A stretch of DNA of 33,798 nucleotides, from the NCBI GenBank assembly GCA_014804655.1, contig JAAUZK010000012.1, positions 112,639-146,436 of the forward strand, given 5' to 3'. Made by a program: the position numbers and the translations under genes. The stretch is from Lachnospiraceae bacterium (lineage in GTDB: Bacteria; Bacillota; Clostridia; Lachnospirales; Lachnospiraceae). The notes beneath the pieces are model-generated. The model made no database searches, had not been told where the DNA came from, and saw only the letters and a list, made by a program, of their open reading frames with translations. Positions 23,442-31,460 of this stretch are shown piece by piece. Position 1 is the first letter of the stretch; each line of letters starts with the position of its first letter.

Positions 23442-26225
23442 TTATTCTTCCTCTAATTCCGTGATAACCACCACAGAATCCCGAAGCACATTGTCGTTTT
23501 CGATCGGATTGCCTGCACAAATCACTTTCTGAAGCGATGGCAGCTCTGCAAGCGGTTTCAGATCCGTAATATAATTCTCTGAAATATCCAAAATTTCCAA
23601 AGAAGACATTCCTGCCGCAAAGTTAAGATCCGTCAATTCGTCTTCACTCAAATACAATTCCTTAAGTTCCGGAAATTTCTTAAGAAAATCCATATGTTCA
23701 TCCAATGCTACATAATCCCAGCCTCCGATTAATGCTCCGTTAAAGCGCTCAACCCGCGTATTTGTAATCAACTGAGTATTATTCATATGCAAAATTTCCA
23801 ACGTGGTATTTTCAGTAATAGCATCAAAATCTAGCTCACAGTACATACTACTGATATCTAATTCCTTAAGGTTTGGCATTCGGAAAACTCCCGATATATC
23901 GTCATAACATATTGAACCTTGAATATCCAAAATTTCCAACGTTTGAAACGATTCTATATCAGCAATCTTTACCTCATTTGACGCATTATGGTCATAGGAA
24001 AGTTTCTTTAATGAAGTTAGATTTGACAAATCTGCTCCTTCCGGCAAATCACAATAAATTAAATTAAGCTCTGTCAAATTAGTCATGTTCTCGATAAAGG
24101 AACAGTCTTCAAAACCATCAAGCGTCAGCTTTCTTAATTCTGTCAGATTATCTAATTCCGGTTCGGGACAGCCGTAAGGTATTTCCAAAGAAAGCTCCTG
24201 CAAATTTATCAGCTCCGACACGGCACTCACCTCTTTTAATTCCATACATCTGGAAATTGAAAAACACCTTAGTGTCTCGCACTCCTCTAATCCGTAGAGA
24301 GCGCTAAGCTCTCCACATTCTATTTTCAATGTATCCAGATGTTTCAGGCTACTGACAAATTTAATGGACTTTAGTCCATCTGCACGCAAAGACAGCTTTT
24401 CCAAATCCTGAAGTTTCCCAAGAACTGCAAAATCTGTCAAATTTGCATCACTTTTCAAAAAAAGATTTTTCAAATGCCTTACATGTATCAACGCATCAAT
24501 ATTGTCAGGCTCACAATAAGAAATGTACAGCGTCTCTAAATTTTCAAATGCTTCGATCCCGTTCAAATTTTTTAAATTGCCATTTAATCCTAATTCTCTG
24601 ACCAATCCCGGATCATCCAGCATGTTCGCAGCTTGTGCCGGATTCGCAAAATAAGCGCTGACACTCTCCAATGGAAGCCCTCTAATATCTTCTGCGTCAA
24701 CCACAGCGCTTACATCCAGTTTTTTCAGATTGGAAAATCGAGACAGACCGCGTAAACTGATACCCTCCTCAACATAAAAGGTCATCCACACAACGCCATC
24801 TCCGGAATCATCCTCTGCATCCGTTTCAAAACCTTTGATTACATTATCCGTCGGTGGTTCAAAACTGTATCCAATCTCCCACCATTCCCGATCGTGCTTT
24901 ATAATAAGCTGCTGCATCTTTGCCAGCTCACTTTCAGGGACATCTTTTGCCGGACGTTTATACACACTTGAAACAAACTCTTCCATTACGCCGGTAAAAT
25001 CAACAACTTCTTGCGTTTGATCTGTCTGTTCCACATTTGGAGCGGTGAAGGTCTCTTTCGCTGTCTCTTCCTCATTTTTTGTTTCATCTATTAATGGCGC
25101 TAAATTTTTCTTATAAGATGCTCGTAGCTGCTTATAGTTATTCACGACATCTACCAGCGCAATTATCGAAACCAGAATAATTCCCAGCGCAATGCCTATT
25201 TGCTTTCCACGAGTCTTCTCTTCCTTTTTACGCTTTTTTTGCTCTATAGGAATCGGGATTTTAGTTTCTTGTTGAGCCATCGTGAACTCTGCATTCCGGC
25301 TTGCGATTTCTCTTATTCCGTTTCGTGTGTCATCGCCAAAAATCTTGTTAACTCCATAAATCAGATCCTGTACAAATCCCAGTCTCGACATATCCAGTGC
25401 CTGTAAATGGGAAAATTCTTTCGGCAAATCATAAGGATCCATATCACGATATGCCGGAATTAATACTTTTTTCTCCCCATGTTTAATCAGAGAAAGATAC
25501 CTGCTCCATTCATTTTTAACCCAGGCGGCCTGAATATTTTCCGGCGAAGTTCCGACAACGATCATAGCTCTGGCAGAGTGGAGCGCAGCAAAAATATATG
25601 GTTCATAGGCTGCTCCCGGTTTATCCTGCAGTGTAATCCTGGCAAAAAATACCTTGAAATTATTGCGTATCAGTTGATAATATAGTTCGTCAGCCAGTAC
25701 ACTGTCTCTTGTCCTGTTTCCATTTTCATCCGTTTCCTTACAGCAGATAAAAATATCATAAGGCGTTTCTCTCTGTGATACCTGAAGAATGCCTCTTTGA
25801 ATCGTATCTATAACTCTCGCTTCTTGTTCGTAGATTCCTGCCTGAACTACGTCGGCATATCGAAGCGCCGCCTTGTAATCCTCATCTGCCAGAATCGATG
25901 TATACTGTGCCCGATTGACAGTGGGAATCTTCTTATGCGTCGCCGGATCATCCACATACTCTATTCCGTAACGGCACAGGACAATTCCCCAGTAAGCCTC
26001 GCTGTCTGTCTGATCTTCTTCAAGAATATGCTCATACATCGCCATCGCTTTATCATAATCATTACTTCGCCTATAATGATTCGCCCGGTCATACAGCCTG
26101 AGGCGTTTTTCATCATCAAACTTCGGCAATGTCTGGTTCGTTCCGCAATAAGGGCATCTTACGGTTGTCATGCCCTCTTTGATCTCCAGATCACCGCCGC
26201 ACATTTTACATATCAATACAGACAT
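23442..26225 (-). CDS. Zinc ribbon-TPR-TIR-transmembrane-LRR protein (inverted Toll-like receptor layout)
   Basis: A 927-residue protein. Domains in order: zinc ribbon (C6, C9, C24, C27), TPR-like helices (about 37-140), TIR domain (about 154-295, opening PYDIFICCKETDENG), a basic stretch KKRKKEEKTRGK (330-341), one membrane helix (343-361), a linker, and many leucine-rich repeats (about 485-927) ending internalin-like. The basic residues before the helix predict the N-terminus inside and the LRRs outside. The TIR keeps a glutamate, E239 in AWVKNEW, at the position of the catalytic Glu of NAD-cleaving TIRs. The ATG follows GAGGAGAG, and the stop of the upstream membrane gene overlaps that ribosome site. 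Ligand and output are unknown. The coding DNA looks more AT-rich than nearby housekeeping genes, hinting at transfer. Confidence 0.88.
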   Translation of the reverse strand: MSVLICKMCGGDLEIKEGMTTVRCPYCGTNQTLPKFDDEKRLRLYDRANHYRRSNDYDKAMAMYEHILEEDQTDSEAYWGIVLCRYGIEYVDDPATHKKIPTVNRAQYTSILADEDYKAALRYADVVQAGIYEQEARVIDTIQRGILQVSQRETPYDIFICCKETDENGNRTRDSVLADELYYQLIRNNFKVFFARITLQDKPGAAYEPYIFAALHSARAMIVVGTSPENIQAAWVKNEWSRYLSLIKHGEKKVLIPAYRDMDPYDLPKEFSHLQALDMSRLGFVQDLIYGVNKIFGDDTRNGIREIASRNAEFTMAQQETKIPIPIEQKKRKKEEKTRGKQIGIALGIILVSIIALVDVVNNYKQLRASYKKNLAPLIDETKNEEETAKETFTAPNVEQTDQTQEVVDFTGVMEEFVSSVYKRPAKDVPESELAKMQQLIIKHDREWWEIGYSFEPPTDNVIKGFETDAEDDSGDGVVWMTFYVEEGISLRGLSRFSNLKKLDVSAVVDAEDIRGLPLESVSAYFANPAQAANMLDDPGLVRELGLNGNLKNLNGIEAFENLETLYISYCEPDNIDALIHVRHLKNLFLKSDANLTDFAVLGKLQDLEKLSLRADGLKSIKFVSSLKHLDTLKIECGELSALYGLEECETLRCFSISRCMELKEVSAVSELINLQELSLEIPYGCPEPELDNLTELRKLTLDGFEDCSFIENMTNLTELNLIYCDLPEGADLSNLTSLKKLSYDHNASNEVKIADIESFQTLEILDIQGSICYDDISGVFRMPNLKELDISSMYCELDFDAITENTTLEILHMNNTQLITNTRVERFNGALIGGWDYVALDEHMDFLKKFPELKELYLSEDELTDLNFAAGMSSLEILDISENYITDLKPLAELPSLQKVICAGNPIENDNVLRDSVVVITELEEE

Positions 26226-26239
26226 TTTCTATGCTCTCC

Positions 26240-26926
26240 TCATTTGCCGTACTTGCATATTCTGTCTCTTTCTCGTAGTAGTCCCGTTATTCGTTCGCAC
26301 AGACCGGAAGCGCTCTCTGCATTCCCATCAAGCGCTGCTGCCTCTATCTCTGTAAATAGAACTGAGATTTCTTCTTCAATCTCCTCCGTGATCTCTTTGG
26401 ATATAGGATTGCTGTAATGGATTTCTTCCGCCAGCTTATGCAGTATCTCCTGAATCTGCGCTTCCTCACATTGAACGATCAGCAGATTTACCCGCGCTTG
26501 TAATTCCTTCATTTTTATCAATTCTTTTTCAAGCTCTGCATCCTGCCGTAGCGCCTCTGTCCGCGCAGCCTTCACAGCAAAAAACCCCATAACCGCCACA
26601 GCCAGAATTATTATCTCTATCAGCACTGCTGCAAAGACCGGAATCTTTACGGAAAACCCCATCAGAAGCAGGCTTGCTGTTATCTGCACGATCAAGTACA
26701 GCACACTGATTCTGACCATGGGGAAATCATATACTCCGCCCTTTATACGCGCCTGACTTTTTATCATTTCATACAGCGTATAGACCTGCATTAATATTGC
26801 GGTTACAGAAAAGAAATAGGCAGTCCAGAACACAATATTTTTGGCAAACGGTATAGTAGCTATATTGTAAATAAGGAAAACAAAAGCAATCAGAATATAA
26901 CCCCACAAATTTTTTTTCCTGTTCAT
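26240..26926 (-). CDS. Four-helix membrane protein with cytosolic coiled coil
   Basis: A 228-residue protein with four membrane helices (about 8-25, 31-51, 72-92 and 97-118) and a charged C-terminal helical region (about 120-220) rich in Glu, Lys and Leu that is likely a coiled coil. No named family is recognised. It starts five bases after the SPFH gene and its TGA stop overlaps the ribosome site of the TIR-LRR gene. It is therefore tightly embedded between the two and is probably a membrane partner of one or both. Confidence 0.8.
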   Translation of the reverse strand: MNRKKNLWGYILIAFVFLIYNIATIPFAKNIVFWTAYFFSVTAILMQVYTLYEMIKSQARIKGGVYDFPMVRISVLYLIVQITASLLLMGFSVKIPVFAAVLIEIIILAVAVMGFFAVKAARTEALRQDAELEKELIKMKELQARVNLLIVQCEEAQIQEILHKLAEEIHYSNPISKEITEEIEEEISVLFTEIEAAALDGNAESASGLCERITGLLRERDRICKYGK

Positions 26927-26931
26927 ATTCT

Positions 26932-28170
26932 CTATTCGCTCCTTTTTCTGCCACAGTTACTGCAGAAATTACCGGTATTCCCAGACTGACCGCAAGGACA
27001 GTTCCAAGCCGTCTGTAACATTTCACCCATTGCCTGTCCCATCTCTACACCTTCTTTAGCCAGCGGAGACAGAGCATCCTTTGTCATATTCATAACACCG
27101 CCCATAGCCCCTAGTCCTACACCGAGTCCGGCCAGATCACCCAGCGCCGATGTTGTGCCTGCACCGTTTGCAATGCCGTTTTTCATGGCTTCCATTCCCA
27201 CCAGGCGGGATGTTTCCTGTTGATAGGTATATCCCTTCATCTGCATTTCCGCTGCTTCCGCAGCAGCCTGCATCTTATATCCTTCCGCCTCTGCGCTCTT
27301 CTGAATCTTCAGGATTTCCGCATTGCCTTGTGCCTCGATGACCTTAAGACGCACCTCGGTCTGTGCTTCTACCGCCTTACGCTCCGCAGCCGCTTCCGCT
27401 TCCTTACGCCTGATTTCTTCCTGTTTAACGAGAAGATACTGCTGTGCATACTGCTCTTTCATCCGGCGATAATTCGGATCTTCGTCCGGCGTGATCACCC
27501 GATTAATAAAAAAGTCCGGCATAATTAATCCGTACTCTTCAAACATACCGTTGATCCTTGTTTTCAAAATATCAGAAAGACGTATAAGCTCGGCATCAAT
27601 CTCTAAAATACTGATATTTTCTTCTTTAATGATCTGAGCCAGACTGCTTTTCACCTGTGTTATCACCAGAGATTGAAAATATCCTTTCTCTCCGTTCTCA
27701 CCAAGCAGATTTTCCCGATCAAAACCGGACGCCGTGCCGATGACCTTCAACAATAATTTTCTGGAATTGCTTACACGAATGTTGAACTCTCCGCAGGCTC
27801 CGATTTCTATGGGCAGCCCGGAACGCGGCTCTAAAAAGCGAATCTTAGAATCTGTTCCCCATTTAATCCCCATCTGTGTCGCCAGATTAATATAATATAT
27901 TTCTGAGTGAAAAGTTCTCTCCGTGTCGGAAGGAAGTTTGAAAAACTGATCCAAAAGCAGAAGCCTCTGAGTTTCCAGCGTATAACGTCCCGCTCCGAAT
28001 ACATCCAATGCGCGCCCATCCTTGAAAAATACGGCCTCCTGGCTTTCATGGACAATCAACTGCGTGCCCATCTTAAAATCTTCTGTCGGATGCTTCCATA
28101 CAAGTGTTTCATTGTCCTCATCATATTTGATAATACTTACAAGACCTTCTCTCTTTATCTGCTGATTCAT
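26932..28170 (-). CDS. SPFH (YdjI-type) membrane-scaffold protein with C-terminal zinc ribbon
   Basis: About 412 residues. The N-terminal Band_7_1-type SPFH domain is recognisable from TLVWKHPTED, GTQLIVHESQEAVFFKDG and ALDVFGAGRYTLET. A long Ala/Glu/Lys-rich coiled coil follows (about 240-320, with RRKEAEAAAERKAVEAQTE), then a Gly/Ala/Met-rich hydrophobic stretch, then a zinc ribbon C-x-C-x9-C-x2-C close to the end. The B. subtilis relative YdjI works in a PspA-linked membrane stress operon. SPFH proteins form cage or microdomain scaffolds at membranes. The start is uncertain: AAAGGAG lies 15 bases before the ATG at 28170 but only three before an in-frame TTG at 28182. It is second in the operon, after the ribbon-helix-helix gene. 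Confidence 0.88.
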   Translation of the reverse strand: MNQQIKREGLVSIIKYDEDNETLVWKHPTEDFKMGTQLIVHESQEAVFFKDGRALDVFGAGRYTLETQRLLLLDQFFKLPSDTERTFHSEIYYINLATQMGIKWGTDSKIRFLEPRSGLPIEIGACGEFNIRVSNSRKLLLKVIGTASGFDRENLLGENGEKGYFQSLVITQVKSSLAQIIKEENISILEIDAELIRLSDILKTRINGMFEEYGLIMPDFFINRVITPDEDPNYRRMKEQYAQQYLLVKQEEIRRKEAEAAAERKAVEAQTEVRLKVIEAQGNAEILKIQKSAEAEGYKMQAAAEAAEMQMKGYTYQQETSRLVGMEAMKNGIANGAGTTSALGDLAGLGVGLGAMGGVMNMTKDALSPLAKEGVEMGQAMGEMLQTAWNCPCGQSGNTGNFCSNCGRKRSE

Positions 28171-28191
28171 ACCAGTCCGCAATTTCTCCTT

Positions 28192-28380
28192 TTAATCTTC
28201 TATAACCATATTCTGCAATGCAAATTCCAGACAGAGCTGCATAATCTCATTGCGGGTTCTTCCGGTCTCTTTGGCAACCCGGTCTATCTCTACCAACATA
28301 TCAATAGGCATTCTCATGGATATAACCTTGGATTCGCTTGTATATTTCTGCGGATGAATAACGAGTTTTTTCTCTCCCAA
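28192..28380 (-). CDS. Ribbon-helix-helix regulator
   Basis: A 62-residue Arc/CopG-like protein. A beta strand KVISMRMP is followed by helices DMLVEIDRVAKETG and RNEIMQLCLEFALQNM, the standard ribbon-helix-helix order. The TTG start at 28380 is preferred to an ATG at 28395: the -10 box ends only 11 bases before that ATG, which would leave almost no leader, whereas GGAGG lies eight bases before the TTG. It is first in the operon with SPFH, membrane, TIR-LRR and lipoprotein genes. The promoter contains AATACA/TGTATT dyads, so autorepression is likely. It could also be an antitoxin-like protein, but no toxin is adjacent. Confidence 0.8.
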   Translation of the reverse strand: MGEKKLVIHPQKYTSESKVISMRMPIDMLVEIDRVAKETGRTRNEIMQLCLEFALQNMVIED

Positions 28381-28400
28381 AATATGTACCTCCATTAGTG

Positions 28401-28436
28401 AATACTATTATAATACAAATGTATTCTTGCGTCAAC
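28401..28436 (-). promoter_or_regulatory. Strong promoter of the RHH-SPFH-TIR-LRR operon with dyads
   Basis: Minus strand: -35 TTGACG, exactly 17 bases, then a perfect -10 TATAAT. AATACATTTGTATT is a perfect palindrome in the spacer, and a GAATAC...GTATTC pair spans from the spacer to past the -10. Such short dyads over the core promoter are what a ribbon-helix-helix autorepressor would bind. The consensus quality implies strong transcription when not repressed. Confidence 0.7.
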
Positions 28437-28506
28437 TGTGCATGCTTTACTCTATCCGAGGAAACATATTAGAGATTATTTTTCATACTGATCCCACAAC
28501 CTAAGC

Positions 28507-28613
28507 TCAGAGGGCACCCTTCAAGTCATTTCAAGACTTGGAGAATGCCCTCTTTTATTTTATAAATTTTCCGCAAAAATACTACACCGCATCGTTATCA
28601 TAAACCAGAATTT
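28507..28613 (-). repeat. Duplicated 3' region with hairpin, copy A
   Basis: About 100 bases downstream of the peptidase-like gene resemble 31353-31460 downstream of the AraC-GGDEF gene, in the same order and strand. Shared parts are GGTTTAT-ATAACGA, TAGTATTTTT-CGGAAAA, and a hairpin with CAAGTC and CTTGAAGG segments. The hairpin here (28509-28552) has arms AGAGGGCA/TGCCCTCT and may act as a terminator on either strand; the plus strand has the T run. Confidence 0.6.
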
Positions 28614-28617
28614 AATT

Positions 28618-29352
28618 CTAAAGCTTAATGGATTCGCCATCACGGCAAATCAGTTTCAAGCTGCCATCCTTGATGCTGTACGCCTCGCCATACAGTGTTT
28701 CATCAGCTTCATCAACAACGATATAACTTCCATCATTCATAGCAATGATCTCATGTTTCGTACTATCCGAAAATGTGATATCTTCAATCAATCTCATTCC
28801 ATCAAGAACCTCATCCCTAAGACTCTGAAAGTGCGGAAAAATATTAGTTTTTGTTAACCCTAACCCAGATATCCACCGTTGATAAGTTGGATCTATCGCC
28901 TCACCCGGCAACTCCGGGCCGGCATAAACAGGATCCGCACAGTTCATTGAGCCTGCACTCCACGCAATAACAAGCCCTCTGTATTCCTGCAGCTTTTCTT
29001 TCAACGCAATTTTCTTTAGAAACAGATTCTGTGTAGGAACATGCCCTCCCGTCAGGATAATAACATCCTTCTTGCTAATCTCCGTCACGATCTCTTCATT
29101 CCTATTATCACACATCTCAAGGGAAGAATAGTTCAGGCCGCTCATAGGAAGTGATTGTCTGAAACAAGTAACAACAGAATCATTCTTTTCATAATCCTTA
29201 GGAGATGCACATATCATCAAAACTCTGGCATCATCTGGCCACACAGCTCTGATCTTATCAAGCAATCCATTCTGTTCTATCAAAACTGACGGAACTCTTT
29301 TCCCATTCTTTTGATGAGAACCTCCGAGAGAACTCGTAATTATCACATTCAT
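28618..29352 (-). CDS. Peptidase E-like (S51, class I glutamine amidotransferase-like) protein
   Basis: A 244-residue protein of the class I glutamine amidotransferase-like fold. AWSAGSMN carries the nucleophilic serine (S132 from this start) of S51 aspartyl dipeptidases. ILTGGHVPTQN before it and FPHFQSLRDE after it complete the usual set (GG-x-T-x-N-like loop and active-site histidine). Peptidase E cleaves N-terminal Asp dipeptides; the relatives in Firmicutes are less well defined. The ATG at 29352 is chosen because the upstream ATG at 29364 lies within the GGAGG ribosome site. The GNAT gene lies 57 bases upstream on the same strand. Confidence 0.85.
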   Translation of the reverse strand: MNVIITSSLGGSHQKNGKRVPSVLIEQNGLLDKIRAVWPDDARVLMICASPKDYEKNDSVVTCFRQSLPMSGLNYSSLEMCDNRNEEIVTEISKKDVIILTGGHVPTQNLFLKKIALKEKLQEYRGLVIAWSAGSMNCADPVYAGPELPGEAIDPTYQRWISGLGLTKTNIFPHFQSLRDEVLDGMRLIEDITFSDSTKHEIIAMNDGSYIVVDEADETLYGEAYSIKDGSLKLICRDGESIKL

Positions 29353-29409
29353 GTCAGCCTCCATATAGCGTTATTTAAAAAGAAATAAATCTCTACAAAC
29401 CGGAAGTTG

Positions 29410-29931
29410 TCAACCCACATTAACCATGAAAATACCCCCATCAAAATAAATATCTTCTCCCTTTTCGTCTTTATAGAAAGACACCTTTTCTTCCCCTATT
29501 TTTATAAATCCAAGGGAAGTCAACAGTCTGACCGATGGTAGATTATTCAAGGCTGTTCCAGCTATAAATCGTTTGCTGCTGTCTCTTGACAACCATTCCA
29601 TCAACATTTGCATACTTTCCTTTGCGTATCCCATACCATGATATTTACTATGAAAGCAATATCCACACTCATAACCGTCATCGTTCTTATGAAAATCGAT
29701 ATACCCAATCATCTCTTTTTGATCGCACACAGCAAAACACATATGCTCCTTATGAGGCGATAATTTTGCCATATGTTCAGCTTTTTCCCGTACTTCCGCT
29801 TCATCTAATGAATGCGGAACATCATACTTTGAGAACTCAGATTGATTAAAATCTTTCCATATTTCAATCAGGTTTTCCCAATCATCTGATCTAATGTATC
29901 GTATATTCAATCTTGACGTTTTTAGTATCAT
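29410..29931 (-). CDS. GNAT family N-acetyltransferase (RimJ/RimL-like)
   Basis: About 173 residues, of the acetyltransf_3 (RimJ/RimL) type. It opens ILKTSRLNIRYIRSDDWENL, has IGYIDFH and YHGMGYAKESMQMLM (the acetyl-CoA-binding R/Q-x-x-G-x-A/G region, here H-G-M-G-Y-A) and ends with NLPSVRLLTSLGF. The acceptor is unknown. The start at 29931 follows GGAG by six bases; ATGs at 29943 and 29961 are alternatives. It lies just upstream of the peptidase-like gene and may share its transcript. Confidence 0.88.
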   Translation of the reverse strand: MILKTSRLNIRYIRSDDWENLIEIWKDFNQSEFSKYDVPHSLDEAEVREKAEHMAKLSPHKEHMCFAVCDQKEMIGYIDFHKNDDGYECGYCFHSKYHGMGYAKESMQMLMEWLSRDSSKRFIAGTALNNLPSVRLLTSLGFIKIGEEKVSFYKDEKGEDIYFDGGIFMVNVG

Positions 29932-30024
29932 GTTTTTCTCCATCCCACTCGATCTGACCACCCTTTTCCCGTTTGGTTACGGCAGATGTTGTCACCTCTC
30001 CTAAATTAACTTGACTCTTAACAT

Positions 30025-31122
30025 CTACAAATATTTCTTCACCTGCTCTTCACTTATCTGATACTGGTCACAAATTCTCGTGATGATCTCATGTTCAGGT
30101 ATACTCAAGCTCCGCAGGATGCTTACCGTTCCACCCAGCGTCTTTTCATGTTCTTCCCGTAACTCCGTAATTGTCCGGTTACGCTTGTCGAGCTCCTCCT
30201 TCTGCTTATTGAGCTCGTCTTTCTGCGCATCTATCGTATCCTGCATCTCATCGATCATATACTGCACCGTATTTCTGTCAAGCTCGTACAGTTCTTTCGA
30301 GAACATCTCCATCACCCTTTCTACATTCCGGCAGATCTCATAGCCTTCCTCATATATTTCACGGAACTCAGGATATGTTTCTATCAGCCCTATTATAGTC
30401 TCAGGTTCATCGCTCGAAAATAGGGCCAGCCATGCATCCCTCTTGTCTTTTATGTCTTTATTGTGCTTGCTTTTCCGAAAGATGTCAAGCGGAATGAACA
30501 GGTATTTCTGTAGAAACTCCATATGCAATCCTGTATCAGACTTTTGTTCGAAAAAATGATAATATATGTCAGGATACTCATAGAACTCTGTGGGACTTTT
30601 CTCAAACAAAACTATTGTATAGACACTCTTGATATCGCGGTAGCTGAATTTCTTTTTCTTTTCTCCTCTCACCCGCTTATACTGGCGTAGCAACAGATCA
30701 GCCGAGTAGCAGGCACACCTTTGCCCCGGAAACAGATATCCGACTTTTTGCATCTCAACATTAGCTATGCTTCCATCCTCCAATTCTACAACAATATCCA
30801 TAATCAGCAGGGAACTTTCGTCCGCGATCCTGACGGAATCATTCGGCAAAACCTTCACTACCCTGACCCTTTGACCCAACAAACAAGATAAGAAATCATT
30901 AAACCGCTTTGGTACATACTCCGGATTCATGATCTCTTTAAAAAAGCCGTCATACAGTAGTTTCAGTCCCTTTACACCGGTACAGATATTCAGGAATTCC
31001 TCCTGCTGCTCCGGCTCCCAGCCGCCAAACTTTGCCTGAAGTGCACCGCTCTTCGCGATCTCCGCCAGCACCTCCTCCCGCTCCCTGATTAACGGGAAAT
31101 ATTGTTTCAATTTTGTCGCCAA
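30025..31122 (-). CDS. Rpn family PD-(D/E)XK nuclease / transposase-like protein
   Basis: 365 residues. The nuclease core is visible: D109 in LLIMDIVVELEDG and E123-x-Q125 in NVEMQK, the D...E-x-Q form used by Rpn recombination-promoting nucleases. Flanking segments FKEIMNPEYVPKRFNDFL and QRCACYSADLLLRQY are usual in this family. The C-terminus has a coiled coil (MIDEMQDTIDAQKDELNKQK onward) and a small terminal domain. The TTG at 31122 is preferred: GAGGAGG lies seven bases before it, whereas the open frame upstream to 31365 has no ribosome site, reads as low-quality protein and overlaps a terminator. Related genes multiply in gut Firmicutes genomes without clear terminal repeats; none is visible here. 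Confidence 0.85.
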   Translation of the reverse strand: MATKLKQYFPLIREREEVLAEIAKSGALQAKFGGWEPEQQEEFLNICTGVKGLKLLYDGFFKEIMNPEYVPKRFNDFLSCLLGQRVRVVKVLPNDSVRIADESSLLIMDIVVELEDGSIANVEMQKVGYLFPGQRCACYSADLLLRQYKRVRGEKKKKFSYRDIKSVYTIVLFEKSPTEFYEYPDIYYHFFEQKSDTGLHMEFLQKYLFIPLDIFRKSKHNKDIKDKRDAWLALFSSDEPETIIGLIETYPEFREIYEEGYEICRNVERVMEMFSKELYELDRNTVQYMIDEMQDTIDAQKDELNKQKEELDKRNRTITELREEHEKTLGGTVSILRSLSIPEHEIITRICDQYQISEEQVKKYL

Positions 31123-31444
31123 ACCTTGTCCTCCTCTTAGGTAAAATTTATTTCTCCAAACACAAAACAGTTGGAATCTCTGGCAGAATGCGCCGAATGT
31201 GCGAAACGCACAAATGATATAACTATAAGAATAAATTTGATATGATAATAAATTATCTCTTTTAAGCAGGACTGTCAAGTATTTCTCTTGTCCTACTCGA
31301 ATTTTATTGATCTCATAGTAACATAATACCCTGATATATTTAAAAACAGGAAGCAAAAAAAGCATCCTTCATATTATGAAATGACTTGAAGGATGCTCTC
31401 TTTGCTTTAAAAGTTTTCCGTAAAAATACTATGCTGCGTCGTTA
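31123..31444 (-). promoter_or_regulatory. Long leader and promoter of the Rpn gene
   Basis: This 320-base gap holds, on the minus strand, a TTGACA -35 (31278-31273) and GATAAT -10 (31257-31252) with a short 15-base spacer. A leader of about 120 bases follows, with a hairpin TGTGCG-TTT-CGCACA (31198-31212), ending at the Rpn ribosome site. The part beyond 31350 is the terminator region of the AraC-GGDEF gene. The long leader may allow control after transcription. Confidence 0.5.
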
Positions 31445-31460
31445 TTATAAACCGTAATTT
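31353..31460 (-). repeat. Duplicated 3' region with terminator, copy B
   Basis: On the minus strand a stem AGCATCCTTCA / TGAAGGATGCT (31359-31397) is followed by TTTTTTTGC, a good terminator for the AraC-GGDEF gene. The whole block, including the last codons of that gene, resembles 28507-28613 (copy A). Confidence 0.65.

Noticed and set aside
23670..23690. A GAAAATCCAT string resembling the palindromic element core
   Set aside because: It is inside the LRR coding sequence, has no flanking arms and matches only about ten bases, so it is chance.
23442..24800. Periodic repeated sequence that could be taken for DNA repeats
   Set aside because: The periodicity is the leucine-rich repeat code at protein level; the DNA copies are too diverged to be a tandem repeat or CRISPR array.
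28192..28395. Ribbon-helix-helix gene as the antitoxin of a toxin-antitoxin pair
   Set aside because: The next gene is an SPFH scaffold protein, not a RelE, MazF or other small toxin; operon autoregulation is simpler.
31123..31365. N-terminal extension of the Rpn frame by 81 codons
   Set aside because: The extension has no ribosome site, would cover the promoter and a neighbouring terminator, and reads as hydrophobic noise. The TTG at 31122 has an excellent GAGGAGG.
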